NCBI RefSeq assembly: GCF_001945445.1
Contig: NZ_MSXW01000061.1
Coordinates: 379,346-443,345, forward strand
DNA from: Pseudomonas sp. PA27(2017)
Lineage (GTDB): Bacteria; Pseudomonadota; Gammaproteobacteria; Pseudomonadales; Pseudomonadaceae
Direction of reading: 5' to 3'
DNA length: 64,000 nt
Within the stretch, counting starts at the first letter, position 1; every line of letters begins with the position of its first letter. Below the pieces are notes generated by a model. It made no database searches. It worked only from the letters and a program-made list of their open reading frames with translations, and was not told the origin of the DNA. Below, one piece after another: positions 8,628 to 15,511 of the stretch. A program made the translations under genes and the position numbers.

Positions 8628-9529
8628 GAATCCTGTTCCTTGCGGCGCTTGGCCCGTGGGTGAGCACTGTCGTAGACCTTGCTCAGGTGCTGGAAGTCCA
8701 GATGGGTATAGACCTGCGTGGTGGCGATATCGGCGTGGCCAAGCAGCTCCTGCACCGCGCGCAGATCCTGGGACGATTCGAGCATATGGCTGGCGAACGA
8801 GTGGCGCAGCATGTGCGGATGAATGTGCTGGCCGAGTTCGCTGACGCCCGCCTGGCGCACCCGCAACTGCACGGCGCGGGCGCCGATGCGCCGGCCCTGG
8901 CGGCTGATGAATACCGCGCCATCGGCCGGGTTGGCCAGTGCCCGCAGCGGCAGCCATTGCTGCAGGGCTTCACGGGCCTTACTGCCCACTGGCAGCTCGC
9001 GCACCTTGCTGCCCTTGCCGGTGACGCGCACCAGACCGGCGGGTAGATCGAGCCAGTCGAGGTTCAGCGCCACCAGCTCCGACAGGCGCAAACCAGACGA
9101 ATAGAACAGCTCGAGCATGGCGTGATCGCGGCGGGCGATGAAGTCGTCTTCCTGGGCGCCGTCGAGCAACTGGGTGGCGCGGTCCACGTCCAGCACCCGG
9201 GGCAGCTTGCGTTCGCCCTTGGGCGGGGTCAGGCCGGTTGCCGGGTCGTGGCGGCAATGGCCTTCGCGAATCAGATAGCGGTACAGGCCGCGGGTCGCCG
9301 AGAGCAGGCGCGCCAGGCTGCGCGCTGACTGGCCGTCTTTGTGCAGGCGCGCGACCTGGCGGCGCAGACGGGCAATGTCGAGCGCCGCCCAGTCGGCCAG
9401 GCCTTCGCGCTCGCAATAGGTGAGCAGCTTGGTGAGGTCGCGGCGATAGCCATCCAGGGTATGGGCCGACACCTGCCGTTCGCTGCGCAGGTGTTCGAGG
9501 TAGGCATCCAGGTGGGCGGCAAGCATCAA
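8624..9529 (-). CDS. xerC: Site-specific tyrosine recombinase XerC
   Basis: A 301-aa integrase-fold recombinase. The N-terminal SAM-like DNA-binding domain covers about residues 3-90 and the catalytic domain about 110-290. All active-site residues are present: Arg148 (GLRLSE), Lys172 (TGKGSK), His239 and Arg242 (HMLRHSF), His265 (LGHAD), Tyr274 (TQVYTH). With XerD it resolves chromosome dimers at dif. Its location between DUF484 and HAD genes in the dapF operon is the conserved xerC context, which separates it from phage integrases. Confidence 0.95.
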   Translation of the reverse strand: MMLAAHLDAYLEHLRSERQVSAHTLDGYRRDLTKLLTYCEREGLADWAALDIARLRRQVARLHKDGQSARSLARLLSATRGLYRYLIREGHCRHDPATGLTPPKGERKLPRVLDVDRATQLLDGAQEDDFIARRDHAMLELFYSSGLRLSELVALNLDWLDLPAGLVRVTGKGSKVRELPVGSKAREALQQWLPLRALANPADGAVFISRQGRRIGARAVQLRVRQAGVSELGQHIHPHMLRHSFASHMLESSQDLRAVQELLGHADIATTQVYTHLDFQHLSKVYDSAHPRAKRRKEQDS

Positions 9530-9582
9530 TGGGCGGCTCCGTGACGAGAGGGCGCAATGCCTGCGCCCTTGTGGACGGCGCG

Positions 9583-10278
9583 TTACCTGACCGAGCGCAG
9601 CGGCGCGGAGAAACGTGGCAGCACGCGCGACAGCACTTCGGCGATGTAACCGAGGAACAGCGTGCCCAGCGAGCTCTTGTAGTGCTGCGCATCGGCACTG
9701 CCGATCGCCAGCACGCCGTGCAGCCCTTGATGGGACAGGCCCACCACCGCTGCGGAGCCAACGTCGGCACCGGCTTCGCCGAACAGGAAATTCAGCTCGT
9801 GCTCGCGCAGCACGCCGCAGATTGTCTTGCCGCCGGCCAGCAGACCGCCGATGGCCTGGTGCGCCTCGGCGCTGCTGACGCTACGGCCGACCGGCAGCGG
9901 CGTATCGCTGAACAGGATCAGGCCCACGAACGGCACCTGGAATTCACGGCGCAGGCTGTCTTCCACGCAGCTGACCACTTCCTCGAGGCTGCTGGCGTCC
10001 ATCAGGTCTAGCACCAGGCGGCGGGTCTTGTCGAACAGCCGGTCATTGTCGCGGGCCACGTCCATCAGGTGCGACAGGCGCTGGCGCATCTCGATGTTGC
10101 GCTCGCGCAGCAGTTTGACCTGACGCTCGACCAGCGACACGGTATCGCCACGCTGGTGCGGAATGCGCAGCTCGGGAATCAGCTCGTCGTGGTCGATGAA
10201 GAACTCGGGGTGCAGGCGCAGGTAGGCGGCGACCGTTTCCGAGTCCAGGGGCTTGGGCGAATCCTGCTGGTCAGTCAT
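9583..10278 (-). CDS. DUF484 family protein
   Basis: A 231-aa protein starting MTDQQDSPKPLDSETVAAYL. Residues 15-85 form a helical/coiled-coil segment (PEFFIDHDELIPELRIPHQ) and the rest is a GAF-like domain. The family has no assigned biochemical role but is fixed between dapF and xerC in gammaproteobacteria. The start overlaps the dapF stop by ATGA, which decides it over an upstream extension. Confidence 0.9.
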   Translation of the reverse strand: MTDQQDSPKPLDSETVAAYLRLHPEFFIDHDELIPELRIPHQRGDTVSLVERQVKLLRERNIEMRQRLSHLMDVARDNDRLFDKTRRLVLDLMDASSLEEVVSCVEDSLRREFQVPFVGLILFSDTPLPVGRSVSSAEAHQAIGGLLAGGKTICGVLREHELNFLFGEAGADVGSAAVVGLSHQGLHGVLAIGSADAQHYKSSLGTLFLGYIAEVLSRVLPRFSAPLRSVR

Positions 10279-11105
10279 AGGCGAACCTGTCCTTCGTACA
10301 CGCGCACGGCGGGGCCGGTCATCATAACGGGCTGGCCGGGGCCTGCCCACTCGATGTGCAGCTTGCCGCCAGGCAGCTCCAGCTGTACGGGCGAGTCCAT
10401 CCAGCCCTGGCGGATCGCCGCGACGGCAGCGGCGCAGGCGCCGGTGCCGCAGGCCTGGGTTTCCCCAGCGCCGCGTTCCCAGACGCGCAGGCGGCCACGC
10501 TGACGGTCGATCACCTGCAGGAAGCCGACGTTGACCCGCTGCGCAAAGCGCGGATGGTGTTCCAGCTTCGCGCCCAGTTCGTGCACCGGCGCGCCGTCGA
10601 CATCATCGACACGCAGCACCGCATGGGGGTTGCCCATGGATACCGCGGCCAGCTCATGGCTCCTGCCATCCACCTCGACGGCATAGCTAAGCGCTTCGGC
10701 ATCGGCCTGGAAGGGGATCTGCTCGGGTGCCAGGCGTGGTGCGCCCATGTCCACGGTGATCAAGCCATCGGCACGCACGTTGAGCTCGATGATGCCGCCC
10801 TTGGTTTCCACGCGGATGTTCTTCTTCACCGTCAGGCGCTTGTCCAGCACGAAGCGGGCGAAGCAGCGCGCGCCATTGCCGCACTGTTCCACTTCGCTGC
10901 CGTCGGCGTTGAAGATGCGGTAGCGGAAATCCACGTCCGGGTGCTGCGGCGGCTCGACCAGCAACAGCTGATCGAAGCCGATGCCGGTGTGCCGGTCGCC
11001 CCACTGCTTGGCGTGCTTGGGCTGGATGTGGGCATGCTGGCTGACCAGGTCGAGGACCATGAAGTCGTTGCCCAGGCCATGCATCTTGGTAAAGCGCAGT
11101 AACAT
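10275..11105 (-). CDS. dapF: Diaminopimelate epimerase
   Basis: A 276-aa cofactor-free epimerase that converts LL- to meso-diaminopimelate for lysine and peptidoglycan synthesis. The two catalytic cysteines are visible: Cys75 in EQCGNGAR and the second in QACGTGACA. The start chosen is MLLRFTKMHGLGNDF, with GGAG 8 bases upstream; two earlier in-frame starts are too close to that site. It lies directly after lysA, whose stop is within 6 bases. Confidence 0.96.
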   Translation of the reverse strand: MLLRFTKMHGLGNDFMVLDLVSQHAHIQPKHAKQWGDRHTGIGFDQLLLVEPPQHPDVDFRYRIFNADGSEVEQCGNGARCFARFVLDKRLTVKKNIRVETKGGIIELNVRADGLITVDMGAPRLAPEQIPFQADAEALSYAVEVDGRSHELAAVSMGNPHAVLRVDDVDGAPVHELGAKLEHHPRFAQRVNVGFLQVIDRQRGRLRVWERGAGETQACGTGACAAAVAAIRQGWMDSPVQLELPGGKLHIEWAGPGQPVMMTGPAVRVYEGQVRL

Positions 11106-11110
11106 GGGCA

Positions 11111-12358
11111 TCACTCCGGCAGGCGGCTTTCGCCCGCGAAGAGCTCGTCCAGGGTTTCGCGGCGACGCACTTCGTAAGCCTGCTCGCCGTCCACCATCAC
11201 CTCGGCGGCACGGCCGCGGGTGTTGTAGTTGGAGCTCATCACGAAGCCGTAGGCACCGGCCGAACGCACGGCCAGCAGGTCGCCTTCTTCGAGCACCAGC
11301 TGACGATCCTTGGCCAGGAAGTCGCCGGTCTCGCAGATCGGCCCGACCAGGTCGTAATGGCGCGCTTCGCCATCACGGGGCTGCACCGCCGAGACTTCCA
11401 TCCAGGCCTGGTAGAGGGCCGGGCGGATCAGGTCGTTCATCGCCGCATCGACGATGGCGAAGTCCTTGTGTTCGGTGTGCTTGAGGTATTCCACCTGGGT
11501 CAGCAGCACGCCGCCATTGGCGACGATGAAACGGCCCGGCTCGAACACCAGGGCCAGGTCACGGCCTGCCAGGCGCTGGCGTACGGCAGCGATGTAGTCG
11601 CCGACCTGCGGCGGTTGCTCGTCGCGGTATTGCACACCCAGGCCGCCGCCCAGGTCCAGGTGCTTGATGACGATGCCGCGCGCGGCCAGTTTGTCGACCA
11701 GCAGCAGCAGGCGATCCAGAGCATCGAGGAAGGGTTCGAGGGTGGTCAGCTGCGAGCCGATGTGGCAGTCGACGCCGATCACTTCGATGTTCGGCAGCTC
11801 GGCGGCGCGGGCGTAGACCGCCTCGGCCTGCTCGATGTCGATACCGAACTTGTTTTCCTTGAGACCGGTGGAGATGTACGGGTGGGTGCCGGCGTCCACG
11901 TCCGGATTGACGCGCAGCGAGACGGGCGCCTTGACGTCCATCTCGGCGGCGACCTTCTGCAGACGCTCCAGCTCGACGCTGGACTCGACGTTGAAGCAGT
12001 GCACGCCGACTTCCAGGGCGCGGCGCATGTCGTCGCGGCTCTTGCCGACACCGGAGAAGACGATGCGGCTCGGCTCGCCACCGGCCGCCAGCACGCGCTC
12101 CAGCTCACCGCTGGAAACGATGTCGAAGCCGGCGCCGAGGCGCGCCAGCACGTTCAGCACGCCGATGTTGGAGTTGGCCTTGACCGCGAAGCACACCAGA
12201 TTCGGCATGCCGGCCAGCGCATCGGCGTAGGCGCGGTACTGTGCCTCGATATGAGCGCGCGAGTAGACGTAGGTGGGCGTGCCGAAGCGCTGGGCAATGG
12301 CGGACAACGCCACACCTTCCGCGAACAGCGAACCGTCGCGGTATTCGAAGGTGTTCAT
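11111..12358 (-). CDS. lysA: Diaminopimelate decarboxylase
   Basis: A 415-aa PLP-dependent fold-III decarboxylase that makes L-lysine from meso-DAP. The PLP lysine is Lys60 (VCFAVKANSN). The substrate/PLP motifs HIGSQ, FEPGRF and the C-terminal CETGD with SAGAYGFVMSSNYN are all present. It sits between lptM and dapF, so the last steps of lysine synthesis are co-transcribed. Confidence 0.97.
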   Translation of the reverse strand: MNTFEYRDGSLFAEGVALSAIAQRFGTPTYVYSRAHIEAQYRAYADALAGMPNLVCFAVKANSNIGVLNVLARLGAGFDIVSSGELERVLAAGGEPSRIVFSGVGKSRDDMRRALEVGVHCFNVESSVELERLQKVAAEMDVKAPVSLRVNPDVDAGTHPYISTGLKENKFGIDIEQAEAVYARAAELPNIEVIGVDCHIGSQLTTLEPFLDALDRLLLLVDKLAARGIVIKHLDLGGGLGVQYRDEQPPQVGDYIAAVRQRLAGRDLALVFEPGRFIVANGGVLLTQVEYLKHTEHKDFAIVDAAMNDLIRPALYQAWMEVSAVQPRDGEARHYDLVGPICETGDFLAKDRQLVLEEGDLLAVRSAGAYGFVMSSNYNTRGRAAEVMVDGEQAYEVRRRETLDELFAGESRLPE

Positions 12359-12367
12359 GGGCGGCCC

Positions 12368-12493
12368 TTATCTGTCTTGCGAGGCGGAGGACTGGTTATC
12401 ATCCGGCAGGTACAGCGGGCCTTTCTGGCCGCAGCCGCCGAGCAGGGTGGTAACGGCGACGAGCGCGATGAGGGCAGTGAGCAGCCGCTTCAT
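12368..12493 (-). CDS. lptM: LptM (YifL/LppL) small outer-membrane lipoprotein
   Basis: A 41-aa lipoprotein: MKRLLTALIALVAVTTLLGG followed by the acylated Cys21 and the signature CGQKGPLYLP. The signature and position just before lysA identify it. LptM is known to stabilise the LptDE lipopolysaccharide translocon during assembly. An AAGGA ribosome site precedes the ATG. The gene is only 126 bases and is easily missed. Confidence 0.93.
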   Translation of the reverse strand: MKRLLTALIALVAVTTLLGGCGQKGPLYLPDDNQSSASQDR

Positions 12494-12528
12494 GGTCAAA
12501 TCCTTGTAATAAAGCATAATTGCCCCCG

Positions 12529-12534
12529 AGTATA
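12529..12534 (-). promoter_or_regulatory. -10 box of the lptM-lysA operon
   Basis: On the reverse strand TATACT lies about 35 bases ahead of the lptM ATG. No convincing -35 hexamer is seen at 17 bases, so this is a weak call. Confidence 0.35.
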
Positions 12535-12674
12535 CCGACCCCCCGGCATGTTGCCTATGCGCCGGGGTTCCCGTCCGGCGGGCCTTTGCCCTGGCCTGCC
12601 GGCATGTGCGGGCAACGACGCGCCCATGCTTTGCGTCGGTCCGATGCAGCAGAATTTTTCATGAGGTAAGTGCA

Positions 12675-13007
12675 ATGAGTTTGAGCGAAGCCCGTTTCCA
12701 CGACCTGGTCGATGCGGTGCAGCAGGCGCTGGAAGACATCTTCGACGACAGCGACCTGGACATCGATCTGGAGAACTCCGCGGGCGTGCTGACGGTGCGT
12801 TTCGACAATGGCTCGCAACTGATCTTCAGCCGCCAGCCGGCGCTGCGTCAGCTGTGGCTGGCGGCCCGCTCCGGTGGTTTCCACTTCGATTACGACGAGG
12901 ACAACCAGCGCTGGATCTGCGACAGCAGCGACGAGTTGCTGAGCGAAATGCTCGAGCGCATCGTCGCCGAACAGGCCGGCGCCGAACTCGAGTTCGATGA
13001 AATCTGA
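12675..13007 (+). CDS. cyaY: Frataxin-like iron donor protein CyaY
   Basis: A 110-aa frataxin. The acidic first helix (FHDLVDAVQQALEDIFDDSD) that binds iron and the IscS desulfurase is intact, and the sheet motif RQPALRQLWLAARSGGFHF is conserved. CyaY modulates Fe-S cluster assembly. The start at MSLSEARF has GAGG 9 bases upstream. It is divergent from the lptM operon; the gap (12494-12674) holds a GC hairpin at 12541-12567 of unknown role. Confidence 0.95.
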   Translation: MSLSEARFHDLVDAVQQALEDIFDDSDLDIDLENSAGVLTVRFDNGSQLIFSRQPALRQLWLAARSGGFHFDYDEDNQRWICDSSDELLSEMLERIVAEQAGAELEFDEI

Positions 13008-13200
13008 AGACAGCGATGAGCCGGCGTCGGGCGCCGTTGCGGTGGCCTCGCCCTGCCGCCGGCGCTGTTGTCTGAACGAGGCCGAGCGCTGCCTGGGCTG
13101 CGGGCGGCTGCTGGCGGAAATCCTCGAATGGGGCAACGCCAGCGACGAGCGCCGCCGTGCCATCCGCACCCTCGCCGAGCAGCGTCTGAACCTCGACTGA
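12997..13200 (+). CDS. DUF1289 small cysteine-rich protein
   Basis: A 67-aa protein overlapping the 3' end of cyaY by 11 bases. The motif SPCRRRCCLNEAERCLGCGR matches the four-cysteine pattern of DUF1289, probably a metal site, and the following LAEILEWGNASDERRR is also typical. Function unknown. Translational coupling to cyaY suggests a link to iron or Fe-S handling, which is inference only. Confidence 0.85.
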   Translation: MKSEDSDEPASGAVAVASPCRRRCCLNEAERCLGCGRLLAEILEWGNASDERRRAIRTLAEQRLNLD

Positions 13201-13263
13201 CCCGGCTCTTGTTTATTTGGGTGGCTGTGTTACGGTCGGCCTGGCTTCTGCAAAACAGTTTCT

Positions 13264-13300
13264 GCAAAACCCCGTCCTCTCGATGGGGTTTTGCTTTTTT
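13264..13300 (+). terminator. Terminator after the cyaY operon
   Basis: GCAAAACCCC pairs with GGGGTTTTGC around an 11-base loop and is followed by six T. It lies between the DUF1289 gene and rnk, so rnk needs its own promoter or read-through. Confidence 0.85.
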
Positions 13301-13330
13301 GGCGTCCAGCAAAGGAGATATGCCCGCACC

Positions 13331-13738
13331 ATGGCCAGCACACCGTCCATCACCATTACCCGTCTCGATCTGCAGCGCCTCGAGCAACTGCTCGATGACC
13401 TCGATGATTTCGGCCCTACCGCCGAGGCCCTGCAGGCCGAGCTGGATCGCGCCGAAGTGGTCGGTCACGACCAGATTCCGGCCGGCGTGGTGACCATGAA
13501 TTCGCGCGTGCATTGCCGCGAGGAAGGAAGTGGCAAGGACTACCACCTGACCCTGGTCTATCCCCAAGACGCTGGCGGCGAGGGCAAGGTATCGATCCTC
13601 GCCCCGGTGGGCGCAGCCCTGTTGGGCCTGAGCGTCGGCCAGTACATCGACTGGCCGGCTCCAGGCGGCAAGGAACTCAAGCTGACCCTGCTGGCAGTCG
13701 AATACCAGCCCGAAGCCGCTGGCGAGTACGCTCGCTGA
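13331..13738 (+). CDS. rnk: Nucleoside diphosphate kinase regulator Rnk (GreA/GreB C-terminal fold)
   Basis: A 135-aa protein starting MASTPSITITRLDLQRLEQL. The N-terminal short helical segment is followed by a GreA/B-like FKBP domain (LAPVGAALLGLSVGQYIDW). Rnk binds RNA polymerase near the secondary channel and can influence NDP kinase levels. AAGGAG lies 13 bases ahead of the ATG, a long spacing; an ATG closer to it is out of frame. Confidence 0.93.
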   Translation: MASTPSITITRLDLQRLEQLLDDLDDFGPTAEALQAELDRAEVVGHDQIPAGVVTMNSRVHCREEGSGKDYHLTLVYPQDAGGEGKVSILAPVGAALLGLSVGQYIDWPAPGGKELKLTLLAVEYQPEAAGEYAR

Positions 13739-13744
13739 AGCTGC

Positions 13745-13776
13745 GCGACTCGGCGCCGATCCCGCTGCCGAGTCGC
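13745..13776. terminator. Convergent hairpin between rnk and the ABC gene
   Basis: A perfect 10-bp stem GCGACTCGGC / GCCGAGTCGC with a 12-base loop, just after the rnk stop. Only a short T-rich tail follows. Confidence 0.65.
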
Positions 13777-13819
13777 TTCTGCGTTGACCGGGTCTCGCAC
13801 GGCGAGGCCGGCAATCCGC

Positions 13820-15511
13820 TTAGGCCGTGGTCGCGTCCCGCACCAATGGCTTGCATGCGGCCCCACACTCCTGCAAATCGATACTGCGCTCGAACAGGCG
13901 TTGCACCGCCGGTTGATGGCTGACGCCGATCAGCGTGCAGCCTGGCAGGCGCTCGCGTAGTCGCATGAGGAGCCCGCAGGCGGCCTGCTCGTCGAGCTGG
14001 TTGGTGGCCTCGTCGAGGTACAGGGTATCGGGCCGGTAGAGCAGCGCGCGGGCCACGGCCAGGCGCTGCTGTTCGCCGCCGGAAAGCTCACGCCCCCACT
14101 CGGCGTCCCGTTCCAGTTCGCTGGCCAGATGGCCGAGGCCGACATCCTGCAGGGCGCCAATCAATTCCAGGGTGTTCGGCACCTGCGCCGCGGGGTAGGC
14201 CAGTGCTTCATCCAGCCGGCCGCTGGCCAGGTAGGGCTTTTGCGGCAGCAGCAGGCTGCGCCCGCCGGGCAGTTGCCAACTGCCACGGTGGTGCGGCCAG
14301 AGGCCCATCAGGGTACGCAGCAGGGTGGTCTTGCCCAGGCCGCTGGCGCCGGCCAGGCGCAGCCATTCGCCGGGGCGCGCCTGCAGTGCCAGGCCGCACA
14401 GCAGCGGCTCGCCGTTGGGCCTCAGCACGTCCAGCCCGCAGGTGCTGAGGGTTTCACCGTGGTGAAGGTCGATCGGCTGCAGGCGCTCCATGGCCTGCTG
14501 GAACTGGCCGAGGCGCTGCACCGTGGCACTCCATTCAGCCAGGTCGCGGTAGGAGAAGATGAACCAGCTCAGCGAGCCCTGGACGGCGGTGAAAGCACTG
14601 CGAATCTGCATCAGCCCGCCGAGGGTGATGGTTTTGGCGAGAAACAGCGGCAGGGCGATAAACACCGGCACGATATTGCTGATACGGCTGTAACCCGCGG
14701 TGAAGATCCCCAGCTTCAGTTCCCGGCGCATCAGCCCGCGCCAATTGTCGGCGATGGCCGCAAAGCGCAGCCCCAGACTTTTCCGCTCGGCGCCTTCGCC
14801 GGCATACAAAGCAATTTGCTCGGCATGTTCGCGCTTGCGCATCAGGTCGGTACGAAAGGCCGCCTCGCTGCGCTGGCGTTCGTAGTTCAGGCCGTGCAGC
14901 GGATGTCCCAGCCAGTGGGTGAGCAGGGTGCCGACGGCGGTGTAGAGCAGCGCGGCCCAAACCAGATAACCGTCGATGGTCAGCGCATGACCGGCGATGG
15001 TGAAGGTCTGGGTACCGGACAATTGCCAGAGAATGCTGACGAAGGCACCGATCTGCAGGCTGTTGATAAACAGCGAGACGACGATGCCCACGGTCTTCTC
15101 GGTCAACAGGTAGGCGTCCTCGGCGATTCGTTGATCCGGGTGGTCAGGCTCGCCGCCAAGGCCCAGGCGATAGTAGCGGCGCTCGCCCAGCCAGCGTTCC
15201 AGTAGATAGTCGTTGAGGTGCTGGCGCCAGCGCAGCACCAACGCCTTGTTGAACCAGTCCTTGGCGACGATGGCGCCGATCAGCATGCCGATGGCAACTG
15301 CATACTGGCCCATGAGGCCAAGCAGGGCGCTACCGTCGAAGGTTGCCAGGGTGTCGTAAAAGACTTTGCTCCATTCGTTGATGTACACGTTGACCTGCAC
15401 CAGGCCGGCGCCCATAGCCAATGCCAGCGCCAGTAGCGCCCAGCCCGACCAGCCGGCGCGGCTGCACCAGAACGGCCTGGCCAGCTTGAAGAACAGTCGC
15501 AAGGTGTTCAC
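13820..15511 (-). CDS. YddA/FusD/SbmA-like ABC transporter, fused permease and ATPase
   Basis: A 563-aa half transporter. The N-terminal membrane domain (about residues 1-330) has five to six helices and the SbmA/BacA-like stretch NEWSKVFYDTLATFDG. The ATPase domain follows: Walker A GASGLGKT near 387, signature LSGGEQQRLAVARAL, Walker B DTLYLDEATNQLD, H-loop GVSHQ. Length and layout equal E. coli YddA (about 560 aa) and Pectobacterium FusD. Members of this group import peptides. The start overlaps the M16 gene stop by ATGA, so it is co-translated with the protease and probably carries its products inward. Confidence 0.85.
   Translation of the reverse strand: MNTLRLFFKLARPFWCSRAGWSGWALLALALAMGAGLVQVNVYINEWSKVFYDTLATFDGSALLGLMGQYAVAIGMLIGAIVAKDWFNKALVLRWRQHLNDYLLERWLGERRYYRLGLGGEPDHPDQRIAEDAYLLTEKTVGIVVSLFINSLQIGAFVSILWQLSGTQTFTIAGHALTIDGYLVWAALLYTAVGTLLTHWLGHPLHGLNYERQRSEAAFRTDLMRKREHAEQIALYAGEGAERKSLGLRFAAIADNWRGLMRRELKLGIFTAGYSRISNIVPVFIALPLFLAKTITLGGLMQIRSAFTAVQGSLSWFIFSYRDLAEWSATVQRLGQFQQAMERLQPIDLHHGETLSTCGLDVLRPNGEPLLCGLALQARPGEWLRLAGASGLGKTTLLRTLMGLWPHHRGSWQLPGGRSLLLPQKPYLASGRLDEALAYPAAQVPNTLELIGALQDVGLGHLASELERDAEWGRELSGGEQQRLAVARALLYRPDTLYLDEATNQLDEQAACGLLMRLRERLPGCTLIGVSHQPAVQRLFERSIDLQECGAACKPLVRDATTA

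Noticed and set aside
7542..8663. A 373-codon plus-strand frame running from sutA into the HAD gene
   Set aside because: It crosses the sutA terminator and the REP-like repeat and is antisense to the HAD gene.
8624..9529. Possible phage or integron integrase
   Set aside because: The tyrosine recombinase sits in the conserved dapF-DUF484-xerC-HAD operon with no attachment site or cargo genes, so it is chromosomal XerC.
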